NCBI GenBank assembly: GCA_036403035.1
Contig: DASWRT010000013.1
Coordinates: forward strand, 1-40,072
DNA length: 40,072 nucleotides
From: DASWRT01 sp036403035
GTDB taxonomy: Bacteria; Pseudomonadota; Alphaproteobacteria; ATCC43930; CGMCC-115725
Direction: 5' to 3'
Positions within the stretch are counted from its first letter, which is position 1, and each line of letters starts with the position of its first letter. The position numbers and the translations under genes are program-made. The notes below the pieces were generated by a model. It was given only the letters and a program-made list of their open reading frames with translations. It was not told where the DNA came from and ran no database searches. Below are positions 8,590 through 16,236 of the stretch, piece after piece.

Positions 8590-9767
8590 GATGGTCCGTC
8601 GGTCGTGGGAATTGATTGCGGGAGCGGAAGAGGGGCGGCGGGAAAGCCGGCGAGGGGCGGCGGGAGCGCCGGATCGGCGATCGCCAGCGCCTTGAACAAG
8701 GTGCCCATTTCCGCCGGGTCGATCAAGCGGCGGCAGCCGCTCTCGATCGCGGCGGCCTGAGCCGGCGTCGCGCGCCGCAGCAGCATGGCGGCGCGCGCCT
8801 CGATGCCGAGGGCGCGCAGGAATTCGCCCTGTGGAACCGGTCCCCAGATCCGCGCGCCGGTCTCCGCGGCAGCGTGCGCCACCGCGGCGAAGTCGACATG
8901 CGCGGTGAGGTCGGCGCTGCCCGGCGCGTCGAGCGGGTCGTGGCGGCGGTGTCCGCGCACCGCTTGCAGCGTCTCGCCACAGGCGCTCGCGGCGTGGCCG
9001 TAATCGATCAGCAGCGCGGCTCCGCCGTCGCGGACGGCGCGGGCGCCGAGCGCGCCCGCGATGCCGAGCGCAGCCGGGCATGCCTCGAACAGGCTGCCGG
9101 CCGGCGCCGCGTCGCGCAGCGGCGCCGGTATCAGCGCGAGCGAGGCGGTCGGTCCCGGCGTCAGGGCGAAGGCGAAGCGCCCACCGCCCGCCAGGTCGAG
9201 CCCGATCTGCCGCTCGCGCCAGCCCTGTCCGGTCCTGACGAATTGCCGGATCGGTAGTGCGTCGAGGAACTCGTTGGCGACGACGAGCGCCGGCACGCCT
9301 AGCGGCACGTCGGCGAGCCGGTCGTGCCATGCCGGCGACGCATCGGCGAGCCGTTCGGCCTGGAGCCGCTGGAGCGTCGGGCTCGTCTCTACGAGATGCA
9401 GGCGGAGCGCCGCGCGGAAGGCGGGAGCGACGCGGCGGAGCGCGCGCAGCGCGTCCGCCATCAGCGTGCCGCGGCCCGGACCGAGTTCGACGAGCAGGAC
9501 CGGGTCCGGCCGTCCCATCCGCTCCCAGGTCTCGGCGCACCACAGGCCGATCAGCTCGCCGAACGTCTGGCTGATCTCCGGCGCCGTTATGAAATCGCCG
9601 GCGGCGCCGAGCGGGTCGCGAGCCGTGTAGTAGCCGAGCGTCGGATGACCCAGCGCCTCCGCCATGTACTCGGCGACGCTGATCGGTCCGGCGAGGTGGA
9701 TCCGCCTTGCCAGTGTCTCGCTCAGCCCGCCGGGAGCGGCGGAAATGTCCGGCTGCGACGCCGTCAC
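8586..9767 (-). CDS. SAM-dependent methyltransferase, MidA/NDUFAF7 family
   Basis: A 393 aa member of the COG1565/MidA family. In mitochondria the relative NDUFAF7 dimethylates an arginine of a complex I subunit; the bacterial role is less clear. Seen here are 'GDFITAPEISQTFGELIG' and the SAM-binding 'LVELGPGRGTLMADAL', followed by 'VVANEFLDALPIRQF' and 'LLIDYGH'. The GTG at 9767 overlaps the lgt TGA (GTGA), and the stop overlaps the pgeF ATG (ATGA), so all three genes are tightly coupled. A longer open frame upstream only reads across lgt and is spurious. Confidence 0.93.
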   Translation of the reverse strand: MTASQPDISAAPGGLSETLARRIHLAGPISVAEYMAEALGHPTLGYYTARDPLGAAGDFITAPEISQTFGELIGLWCAETWERMGRPDPVLLVELGPGRGTLMADALRALRRVAPAFRAALRLHLVETSPTLQRLQAERLADASPAWHDRLADVPLGVPALVVANEFLDALPIRQFVRTGQGWRERQIGLDLAGGGRFAFALTPGPTASLALIPAPLRDAAPAGSLFEACPAALGIAGALGARAVRDGGAALLIDYGHAASACGETLQAVRGHRRHDPLDAPGSADLTAHVDFAAVAHAAAETGARIWGPVPQGEFLRALGIEARAAMLLRRATPAQAAAIESGCRRLIDPAEMGTLFKALAIADPALPPPLAGFPAAPLPLPQSIPTTDGPS

Positions 9768-10600
9768 GCGCTCCTGCTGTCTCCGGCGGCGGTCCCGCCG
9801 GACGGCGCCCGGAGCGGGCGCGCCCAAAGGAACAGCGCGAGGCCGATCAGCAACAGCGGCACCGACAGGATCTGCCCCATCGTCACGCCGAACGTGAAAT
9901 ATCCGAGGAACGCATCCGGCTCGCGGAACAGCTCGCCGATCATGCGGGCCAGCGCATAGCCCATCAGGAACACGCCGCCGAGCGCGCCGGGCCGTTGCCG
10001 GATCGGGGTGAACCGCGCCAGGAGGTTCAGCACCGCGAACAGGATGAGCCCTTCGAGGCACGCCTCGTAAAGCTGGCTCGGATGGCGCGGCTCCGGGCCG
10101 CCGGTCGGAAACACCATCGCCCACGGCACGTCGCTCGACCGGCCGTACAGCTCTCCGTTGATGAAGTTGGCGATGCGCCCGAAGAACAGGCCAATCGGCA
10201 CGGCGCATACGATGATGTCGCCGAACGCCAGCACGTTGATGCGGCGCTTCCAGCAGAACAGCATGATCGCCGTGATCATGCCCAGGGCGCCGCCGTGGAA
10301 CGACATGCCGCCATGCCAGACCGCGACGATTTCCGCGGGGTGGGTGAGGTAGAAGCCGGGCTTGTAGAACAGCACGTAGCCCAGCCGGCCGCCGAGCACG
10401 ACGCCGAGCGTCGCCCAGAACAGGAAATCGTCGATGTCCTGCCGCGTCGCGACCTTCGGCGGCCGCGAGGCGAGATGCAGGCAGTAGCGCCAGCCGATGA
10501 CGAGCCCGGCGATGTAGGCGAGGGCGTACCAGCGGATCGCGAACGGCCCGAACGACACCAGGATCGGATCGATCGCGGGGTAGGGAATGGCGAACAGCAT
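9764..10600 (-). CDS. lgt: Prolipoprotein diacylglyceryl transferase
   Basis: Inner-membrane enzyme that transfers diacylglycerol to the lipobox cysteine, the first step of lipoprotein maturation. The 278 aa protein has about seven hydrophobic spans. The family signature 'GRIANFINGELYGR' and the 'VWHGGMSFHGGALG' loop with the essential His are clear. It is the first gene of the lgt-midA-pgeF cluster. A weak promoter with TATAAG lies about 100 nt upstream. Confidence 0.97.
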   Translation of the reverse strand: MLFAIPYPAIDPILVSFGPFAIRWYALAYIAGLVIGWRYCLHLASRPPKVATRQDIDDFLFWATLGVVLGGRLGYVLFYKPGFYLTHPAEIVAVWHGGMSFHGGALGMITAIMLFCWKRRINVLAFGDIIVCAVPIGLFFGRIANFINGELYGRSSDVPWAMVFPTGGPEPRHPSQLYEACLEGLILFAVLNLLARFTPIRQRPGALGGVFLMGYALARMIGELFREPDAFLGYFTFGVTMGQILSVPLLLIGLALFLWARPLRAPSGGTAAGDSRSA

Positions 10601-10698
10601 CGTCAGCCGGTGCCGAGCGCTGCCGCCGCGCGCCGGGACATCGCGGCGTCGGTATGGGTCGTGACAAGCATCGGGGGGATCCCTACGTGAGTGGTGCC

Positions 10699-10727
10699 CT
10701 TATAGGCGGTCCATCCGTAGCGCGAAA
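10699..10727 (-). promoter_or_regulatory. Candidate promoter for the lgt operon
   Basis: Minus strand TTTCGC (10727-10722), 17-nt spacer, TATAAG (10704-10699) in the divergent lgt/ubiK gap. The -10 box is good and the -35 box poor. Confidence 0.4.
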
Positions 10728-10822
10728 GACAGATGCGCGGGGCAGCCGTGCGGACGCTCCGAATCGGGGTTCCGCCCGCGCGACATATGTGCTAGCCGAG
10801 AACGAAGTCTGGAGAACGTGCC

Positions 10823-11164
10823 ATGCAGACCGACAACCGCCTGTTCGACGACCTCGCCCGCGTCGCGACGGGCGCGCTCGGCGCGCTGAGCGGAGTCCGC
10901 AACGAGGTCGAAGGGCGCCTGCGCGAACAATTCGAGCGCGTCCTCTCGCGCATGGACCTCGTGTCGCGCGAAGAGTTCGAGGCGGTCAAGGCGATGGCCG
11001 CCAAGGCACGCCTGGAGCAGGAGGCGCTTCAGGCCCGAGTCGCCGCGCTCGAGGCGGCGCTCGCCGCCGCAGCCCCTGCCGGCGGGGGCGGACCGGCGGC
11101 CGTTCCCGATCCCAACGCACCTTCGACATCCGGCGGCGAAACGGGCACGGCGCCCGCATCGTGA
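10823..11164 (+). CDS. ubiK: Accessory factor UbiK-like protein (BMFP domain)
   Basis: A 113 aa protein of the UbiK/YqiC (BMFP) family, which in E. coli helps the ubiquinone-synthesis complex under aerobic conditions. The N-terminal segment 'LFDDLARVATGALGAL' and the conserved 'LSRMDLVSREEFEAVKAMA' are followed by a coiled coil (residues about 35-80) and a disordered Gly/Pro/Thr tail. GGAGA precedes the ATG by about 8 nt. It is transcribed divergently from lgt. The symbol is by family similarity only. Confidence 0.88.
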   Translation: MQTDNRLFDDLARVATGALGALSGVRNEVEGRLREQFERVLSRMDLVSREEFEAVKAMAAKARLEQEALQARVAALEAALAAAAPAGGGGPAAVPDPNAPSTSGGETGTAPAS

Positions 11165-11329
11165 CGGCGGCGCCGGACGAGCCGGGGATTCTCGTCTTGC
11201 TCATGATCGCCCGCTTTGGCAACCTACTTCCGGTGGTGTGTTGATTCGTCGTTTTCTACTAGATGTCGCCTTCTACGGGACGGCATCGTCCAGCTTCCCG
11301 CGCCCGCTCGCTCGCCAAAGGAGGGCGTC

Positions 11330-11833
11330 TTGACCTCTGTTCATACCGAGACCAGCTCGCCGCCGATCAACCCGATCGATCTCATCGAGGAAATCGTTCT
11401 CGCGAACGAGTGGCCGCATGACCGCGCCAGCGACGAGGAGATCGTCGTCGAGGTCGGCGGCCGCTGGTGCGACTACCGGCTCCTCTTCGTCTGGCAGGAG
11501 GAGATCAGCGCGCTCCATTTCTCGTGCGGTTTCGACATGAAGGTGCCGCGCAACCGGCGCAATGCGGTCTACGAGCTGCTGGCCCTGGTCAACGAGAAGC
11601 TCTGGCTCGGCCATTTCGACATCGCCTCGGACGACAGCTCGCCGGCGTTCCGCCATGCCGTGCTGCTGCGCGGCGCCGCCGGCGCCAGCGTCGAGCAGAT
11701 CGAGGATCTCGTCGACATCGCGCTGAGCGAGTGCGAGCGGTTCTATCCGGCCTTCCAGCTCGTGATCTGGGGCGGCAAGACGCCTGAGGAAGCGATCACC
11801 GGAGCGATGATCGACCCGGTCGGCGAGGCATGA
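11330..11833 (+). CDS. YbjN domain-containing protein
   Basis: A 167 aa protein of the YbjN family (type III secretion chaperone-like fold; bacterial YbjN members are linked to stress and motility regulation). Characteristic segments are 'DYRLLFVWQEEISALHFSC' and 'VNEKLWLGHFDI'. I chose TTG at 11330 because AAAGGAGG, a near-perfect ribosome site, lies just upstream; the earlier in-frame ATG has no site and adds an unlikely Arg/Ser-rich stretch. The stop overlaps the proC ATG (ATGA). The YbjN-proC pairing is common in alphaproteobacteria. Confidence 0.88.
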   Translation: MTSVHTETSSPPINPIDLIEEIVLANEWPHDRASDEEIVVEVGGRWCDYRLLFVWQEEISALHFSCGFDMKVPRNRRNAVYELLALVNEKLWLGHFDIASDDSSPAFRHAVLLRGAAGASVEQIEDLVDIALSECERFYPAFQLVIWGGKTPEEAITGAMIDPVGEA

Positions 11834-12666
11834 CCGCTCCCTTGCTGCTCGTCGGCTGCGGAAAGATGGGCGGCGCGCTGCTCGGCGGCTGGCTCGCGGG
11901 CGCGGGCAGCGGCGGCGCGCAGCGGACGATCGCGATCGTCGAGCCCGGCGACGGCAAGGCGGGATTCGCCGGCCGACCCGGCGTCATCGCGGTCGATAGC
12001 GCCGATGCGCTGGATCCGCAGTTCCGCCCGGGCGTCGTCGTCCTCGCGGTGAAGCCGCAGATGATGGACGACGTCCTGCCGGCGCTCCGGCGTTTCGCCG
12101 CGGTGCCGGGAACGGTGTTCCTGTCGATCGCCGCCGGCAAGACGGCGACGTACTTCGAGACGCGGCTGGGCGACGGCGGGAGCAAGGTCGCGGTGATCCG
12201 CGCCATGCCGAACACCCCGGCGGCGGTCGGGCGGGGCATCACCGCCGCCTACGCCAACCCGCAGGTCACCGCGGCGCAGCGCGCCGAGTGCGACGCGCTG
12301 CTCGCCGCCGTGGGCGAGGTGGTGTGGGTCGATGACGAGCGGCTGATCGCTCCGGTGACGGCGCTTTCCGGCGGCGGTCCGGCCTACGTCTTCCTGCTGA
12401 TCGAGTGCCTCGCGCGGGCCGGCGCGAAGGCCGGCCTCCCTGCCGACCTCGCGATGCGGCTGGCGCGAGCGACCGTGATCGGCGCCGGCGAGCTGGCGCG
12501 GCAGTCGTCCGAGCCGGCGTCGGTGCTGCGGCAGAACGTGACCAGCCCCGGCGGCACGACCCAGGCGGCGCTCAAGGTGCTGATGGCGGAAACGGGGGGC
12601 ATCGCGCCGCTGTTCGATGCCGCGATCGCCGCCGCGACCGTCCGCGCCGGAGAACTTGCCGAATGA
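11830..12666 (+). CDS. proC: Pyrroline-5-carboxylate reductase
   Basis: Catalyses the last step of proline synthesis, reducing 1-pyrroline-5-carboxylate with NAD(P)H. The 278 aa protein has the N-terminal dinucleotide fold 'LLVGCGKMGGALL', the middle segment 'RAMPNTPAAVGRGIT' and the C-terminal family signature 'ALSGGGPAYVFLLIECLA' with 'NVTSPGGTTQAAL'. It overlaps by 4 nt both upstream (YbjN gene) and downstream (ybaK-like gene), so it is the middle of a coupled trio. Confidence 0.97.
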   Translation: MTAPLLLVGCGKMGGALLGGWLAGAGSGGAQRTIAIVEPGDGKAGFAGRPGVIAVDSADALDPQFRPGVVVLAVKPQMMDDVLPALRRFAAVPGTVFLSIAAGKTATYFETRLGDGGSKVAVIRAMPNTPAAVGRGITAAYANPQVTAAQRAECDALLAAVGEVVWVDDERLIAPVTALSGGGPAYVFLLIECLARAGAKAGLPADLAMRLARATVIGAGELARQSSEPASVLRQNVTSPGGTTQAALKVLMAETGGIAPLFDAAIAAATVRAGELAE

Positions 12667-13175
12667 CTTCCGATACTGCCGCTGCCGCTGCAACGTCGGC
12701 TGCGGCCTCTCCCGCGTCGGGCATCGACCGCGTGCGCGCCGCTCTGCGCGCTGCCGGCTCGGCGAGCGAGGTCGTGCAGTTCGCCACGACCACCCGTACC
12801 GCGGCCGATGCCGCGGCGGCGATCGGCTGCACCGTCGCGCAGATTGCGAAGTCGTTGGTCTTCCGCAGCGCTTCCGGCGAGCCGGTGCTGGTGATCGCGA
12901 GCGGCGTCAACCGCGTCGACGAGGCGAAGGTCGCGGCGGCGCTCGGCGAGCCGATCGGCAAGGCCGACGCCGGCTTCGTCCGGGAGAGGACCGGTTTCGC
13001 GATCGGCGGCGTCGCCCCGCTCGGACACGCGACCAAGCTGCGGATCTTCGTCGACCGCGACCTGCTGGGCTATGAAGAGATCTGGGCTGCTGCCGGGCAT
13101 CCGCACGCCGTATTCCGTCTGACGCCGGCAGGGCTTCAAAGGCTGACCGGCGGGACGGTGATCGCGGTCGCCTGA
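12663..13175 (+). CDS. YbaK/EbsC-family aminoacyl-tRNA deacylase
   Basis: A 170 aa trans-editing domain protein of the YbaK/ProX superfamily, which hydrolyses mischarged tRNA (for example Cys-tRNA(Pro)). The conserved lysine is in 'IAKSLVFR', followed by 'VLVIASGVNRVDEAKV' and the Gly-rich 'IGGVAPLGH'. A low-complexity Ala/Ser stretch covers residues 4-20. The ATG at 12663 overlaps the proC TGA (ATGA), with GGAGA upstream inside proC. Whether the substrate is Cys- or another tRNA cannot be said. Confidence 0.9.
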   Translation: MTSDTAAAAATSAAASPASGIDRVRAALRAAGSASEVVQFATTTRTAADAAAAIGCTVAQIAKSLVFRSASGEPVLVIASGVNRVDEAKVAAALGEPIGKADAGFVRERTGFAIGGVAPLGHATKLRIFVDRDLLGYEEIWAAAGHPHAVFRLTPAGLQRLTGGTVIAVA

Positions 13176-13211
13176 CCCGCCGCCCCTGTTCCGGTCCGAT
13201 CGGGAGTCCCG

Positions 13212-13853
13212 ATGCCGAAAAAATCCGCATCCTCGCCGCGTCGCGGCGCCGATCCCGCCGTCCGCATCGTCGAAGCCGCGCTGGCGCTGGCGGCGCGCGA
13301 GGGCAGCTGGCGCCGCATCAGCCTCGCCGCCATCGCCGCCGAGGCCGGCCTGCCGCTGCTCGACGTCTATGCGGTCTACCGGTCGAAAGCCGAGATCCTC
13401 GAAGCCTTCCAGCAGCGGGTCGACCGGGAAGTTCTGGCAAGCGTCGAGCCCGATCCCGGCGAGCGGCCGCGCGACTTGCTGTTCGATGCAATCATGCGGC
13501 GATTTGACGCGCTTCGTTCGTACAAGGAGGCGATCCGCGTGATTACGCGCGACGCGGCGGGCGATCCTATGGCGGCGCTCGGCTCCGCGCCGGCCTTCGT
13601 CGCCTCGATGTCGTGGATGCTGGAGACGGCCGGGGTCGGCAGCGGGGGCTGGCGCGGCGCGTTGCGGGTGCGTGCGCTCGGCGTCTTGTATCTCATCGTC
13701 CTTCGGGTCTGGATCGACGACGACTCGCCCGAAATGATGAAGACGATGGCGGCGCTTGACCGGCGGCTCCGTCAGGGGGCAATTTGGCTCGGCCTCGGCT
13801 CCCCTCGCGATAGCGGCGATACCGCCGTCGCGGATGTGCAGCCGGCCCCCTGA
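13212..13853 (+). CDS. TetR/COQ9-like transcriptional regulator
   Basis: A 213 aa protein with a TetR-type N-terminal helix-turn-helix (residues about 18-65: 'EAALALAAREGSWRRISL' then 'AAIAAEAGLPLLDVYAVYRS'). The C-terminal 'MMKTMAALDRRLRQG' stretch resembles the C-terminus of alphaproteobacterial COQ9/TetR-like proteins. It has a GGGAG ribosome site. It lies between the proC group and the phasin gene, so a role in membrane-lipid or PHB physiology is possible but not shown. Confidence 0.8.
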   Translation: MPKKSASSPRRGADPAVRIVEAALALAAREGSWRRISLAAIAAEAGLPLLDVYAVYRSKAEILEAFQQRVDREVLASVEPDPGERPRDLLFDAIMRRFDALRSYKEAIRVITRDAAGDPMAALGSAPAFVASMSWMLETAGVGSGGWRGALRVRALGVLYLIVLRVWIDDDSPEMMKTMAALDRRLRQGAIWLGLGSPRDSGDTAVADVQPAP

Positions 13854-13864
13854 CTTCCGTCATT

Positions 13865-13875
13865 TTGCACTGCAA
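13865..13875. promoter_or_regulatory. Candidate PhaR operator 1
   Basis: TTGCA-C-TGCAA is a perfect dyad with 5-bp arms. It lies about 8 nt upstream of the phasin -35 box. PhaR, the alphaproteobacterial repressor of phasin genes, recognises TGC/GCA-rich dyads, so this fits, by similarity only. Confidence 0.5.
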
Positions 13876-13882
13876 CAAATCC

Positions 13883-13911
13883 TTGACCGTGGCACTCCGG
13901 TTAACGATATT
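13883..13911 (+). promoter_or_regulatory. Phasin promoter (sigma-70 type)
   Basis: TTGACC (13883-13888), 17-nt spacer, GATATT (13906-13911), about 60 nt upstream of the phasin ATG. Good -35 and acceptable -10 box with ideal spacing. It is framed by two TGC/GCA dyads. Confidence 0.65.
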
Positions 13912-13920
13912 GGCACTATG

Positions 13921-13931
13921 GTGCAGCGCAC
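13921..13931. promoter_or_regulatory. Candidate PhaR operator 2
   Basis: GTGC-AGC-GCAC, a perfect dyad with 4-bp arms, lies just downstream of the expected transcription start of the phasin promoter, where a bound repressor would block initiation. Confidence 0.5.
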
Positions 13932-13972
13932 AATAAGCCCCCGCGCTTCCCGAAAATGACGAGGATCGTAAG

Positions 13973-14407
13973 ATGACGAACGGCCAAAATCCTTTCCTGA
14001 ACTATGACGTTACCAAGCTGATGGGCGATTTCCGGGTGCCCGGCGTCGACGTCGACGCGGTGGTCGCGACCCAGCGCAAGAACATCGAGGCGCTGACGCA
14101 GGCCAACCAGCTCGCGGTCGAGGGCATCCAGGCGGTTGCGCGCCGTCAGGTCGAGATCGCCCGTCAGGCGGTTGACGAGTTCTCCACGGTCGTCCGCGAG
14201 TTCACCTCGCCGGGTTCGCCGGAGGACCGCCTCGCCAAGCAGGCCGAGTTCACCAAGACCGTCCTTGAGAAGGCCCTCGCCAACGCCCGTGAGCTTGCCG
14301 AGTTGGTCACCAAGGCCAACACCGAGGCGTTCAACGTGCTGAACAAGCGCGTCACCGAGAGCCTCGACGAAGTCCGCGACTTCGCCAAGAAGCGCAACGG
14401 CCGCTAA
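13973..14407 (+). CDS. Phasin family protein
   Basis: A 144 aa amphipathic helical protein that coats polyhydroxyalkanoate granules. The phasin core is visible as 'EALTQANQLAVEGIQAVARR', then 'EIARQAVDEF' and 'ELAELVTKANTEAFNVLNKR'. Codon use is more biased than in its neighbours, consistent with high expression. It has its own promoter with candidate PhaR dyads, a GAGGA ribosome site and a strong terminator, so it is a monocistronic, highly expressed unit. Presence implies PHA storage, although no PHA synthase is in this window. Confidence 0.95.
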   Translation: MTNGQNPFLNYDVTKLMGDFRVPGVDVDAVVATQRKNIEALTQANQLAVEGIQAVARRQVEIARQAVDEFSTVVREFTSPGSPEDRLAKQAEFTKTVLEKALANARELAELVTKANTEAFNVLNKRVTESLDEVRDFAKKRNGR

Positions 14408-14437
14408 GCGGTCGCCGCGAAATCCGTTAGGGTTGAA

Positions 14438-14472
14438 GGCGGTGCCGCCGTTGGCGGCGCCGCCTTTTCATT
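14438..14472 (+). terminator. Rho-independent terminator of the phasin gene
   Basis: GGCGGTGCCGCC (14438-14449), loop GTT, GGCGGCGCCGCC (14453-14464): a 12-bp stem with one G-U pair followed by TTTTCATTTT. Ends about 60 nt after the phasin stop. Confidence 0.88.
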
Positions 14473-14505
14473 TTCCGTAGGCACTCCACGGGAGGCATCC
14501 GAGCC

Positions 14506-14838
14506 ATGATCGGTTACGACGATTTCGCCCGCGTCGACATCCGCGCCGGCACCATCGTTGCGGTCGAGCCGTTTCCCGAGGCGCGGAAGCCCGCCTACAA
14601 GCTCACCGTCGATCTCGGGCCGGAGATCGGCCCGAAGCGCTCGTCGGCCCAGATCACGACCCATTACACGCCGGAGGCGCTGCTCGGCCGGCAGGTCGCC
14701 GCCGTCGTCAATTTCGCGCCGAAGCGGATCGGCCCGTTCCTCTCGGAGGTCCTGGTGCTCGGCTTTCCGGACCCCGACGGCCACGTCGTGCTGGTCTCGC
14801 CCGACCGCCCGGTGCCGGACGGCAGCCGGCTGTTCTGA
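14506..14838 (+). CDS. csaA: tRNA-binding protein, CsaA type
   Basis: A 110 aa single OB-fold tRNA-binding domain protein (CsaA/YgjH class, related to the EMAPII domain and the MetRS C-terminus); proposed to act as a chaperone for secretion in Bacillus. Diagnostic segments: 'FARVDIRAGTIVAVEPFPEA', 'SSAQITTHYTPEALLGRQV' and 'VVNFAPKRIGPFLSEVLVLG'. GGGAGG precedes the ATG by about 10 nt. It converges with the substrate-binding protein gene, with only 4 nt between the two stops. Confidence 0.93.
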   Translation: MIGYDDFARVDIRAGTIVAVEPFPEARKPAYKLTVDLGPEIGPKRSSAQITTHYTPEALLGRQVAAVVNFAPKRIGPFLSEVLVLGFPDPDGHVVLVSPDRPVPDGSRLF

Positions 14839-14842
14839 GGAC

Positions 14843-16093
14843 CTATCGCTTGGCGGCGACCAACGGGCAGCCGCCCTGGTCCAGCGGGCGGAACGCCTCG
14901 TCGGCGGGGATCGTCGCGACGAGGCGGTAATAATCCCAGGCGCCCTTCGATTCCTCCGGCCGCTTCACCTGGAACAGATACATCGGGTGCACGGCGCGGC
15001 CGTCGGCGCGCACCGTCACCGTGCCGCCGAACAGCTTGTCCTCGACCGGTGCCCGCTTCATCTCGTCGACGACCGCGGCGCCGGAATCGGAGCGCACCGA
15101 GGCGACAGCCCGGAGATAGGCGAGGACCGACGAATAGACGCCGGCATGGTTCATCGTCGGCATGCGGCCGCCGCCGACCCGCTCGGCGAAGCGCTTGCTC
15201 CAGGCCCGCGTCGCGTCGTCGAGATCCCAGTAGAACGCCTCGGTGAGCAGCAGTCCCTGCGCGGCTTGAAGTCCCAGGGAATGCACGTCGGTGAGGAACA
15301 TCAAAAGCCCGGCGAGCCGCCGGTCGCCCTGCGCCAGTCCGAACTCCGCCGCCTGCTTGATCGCGTTCGTCGCGTCGGCGCCGGCGTTCGCGAACCCGAT
15401 CACCTTGGCCTGCGAGGCTTGCGCCTGGAGCAGGTACGACGAGAAGTCGGCGGTGTTGAGCGGGGTCCGCACCGAGCCGAGAACCCGGCCGCCATTGGCC
15501 TTCACCACCTCGCTCGTGTCGCGCTCCAGCGCCTGCCCGAACGCATAATCGGCGGTGATGAAGAACCAGCTCTCGCCGCCGTCCCTGGTGATGGCCGAGC
15601 CGGTGCCGTGGGCGAGCGCCCAGGTATCGAAGGTCCATTGCACCGTCGTCGGCGCGCATTTCGGGCCGGTCAGGTCCGAGCTTGCGACGCTCGAGGCGAG
15701 GAACGTCCTGTCCTTGCCGCGCAGCACCTCGTTGACGGCGAGCGCCACCGCCGTGTTCGGCACGTCGACCACCGCGCCGACACCGTTGACGTCTACCCAG
15801 CGCCGGACGATCTCGGCGCCGACATCGGCCTTGTTCTGGTGATCGGCATAGAGGATCTCGACCTTGAACGGCGCGGCCGCCGCGCCGGCCGTGCTCGCGA
15901 AATCCTCGGCGGCGAGCTTCGCCGCCTCGACGGACGCCGGCCCGGACAGATCGGCATAGGGACCGGTGCCGTCGTTCAGCACGCCGATCCGGACGACGCC
16001 GTCCGCGATCCCGGCCCGCGCCGCCCCGGCGGCTGAAACTGCCGCCATCGCTGCGGCGAGTGCGATCGCCGTCCGCATTGCCGCCGTGCCCAT
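14843..16093 (-). CDS. ABC transporter substrate-binding protein (branched-chain amino acid/LivK type)
   Basis: A periplasmic binding protein of the Leu/Ile/Val-BP family (type I fold), about 416 aa. The signal peptide is residues 1-25 or so ('MGTAAMRTAIALAAAMAAVS', then AARA cleavage). The mature protein starts near 'GIADGVVRIGVLNDGTGPYA', the usual first strand and ligand loop of this family. I chose the ATG at 16093 because GAGAGGAAG lies just upstream. No permease or ATPase genes are next to it, so it is an orphan; the ligand cannot be named. Confidence 0.93.
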   Translation of the reverse strand: MGTAAMRTAIALAAAMAAVSAAGAARAGIADGVVRIGVLNDGTGPYADLSGPASVEAAKLAAEDFASTAGAAAAPFKVEILYADHQNKADVGAEIVRRWVDVNGVGAVVDVPNTAVALAVNEVLRGKDRTFLASSVASSDLTGPKCAPTTVQWTFDTWALAHGTGSAITRDGGESWFFITADYAFGQALERDTSEVVKANGGRVLGSVRTPLNTADFSSYLLQAQASQAKVIGFANAGADATNAIKQAAEFGLAQGDRRLAGLLMFLTDVHSLGLQAAQGLLLTEAFYWDLDDATRAWSKRFAERVGGGRMPTMNHAGVYSSVLAYLRAVASVRSDSGAAVVDEMKRAPVEDKLFGGTVTVRADGRAVHPMYLFQVKRPEESKGAWDYYRLVATIPADEAFRPLDQGGCPLVAAKR

Positions 16094-16236
16094 CGCTTCC
16101 TCTCCCGCCTCTTGTTCTCGCTGGAGCGGCGGCACGTCCACCACCGTCACGGTCCGCCTTACGACCAGCTATACCCTCGCGTCCGCCGCCGCGATAGGGC
16201 TCGCCGAGCAGCATGCCGCGCGCAGTTCGAGCGGCT

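Noticed and set aside
13756..13959. Short plus-strand frame overlapping the phasin promoter
   Set aside because: Overlaps the TetR-like gene in another frame and the promoter; no protein features.
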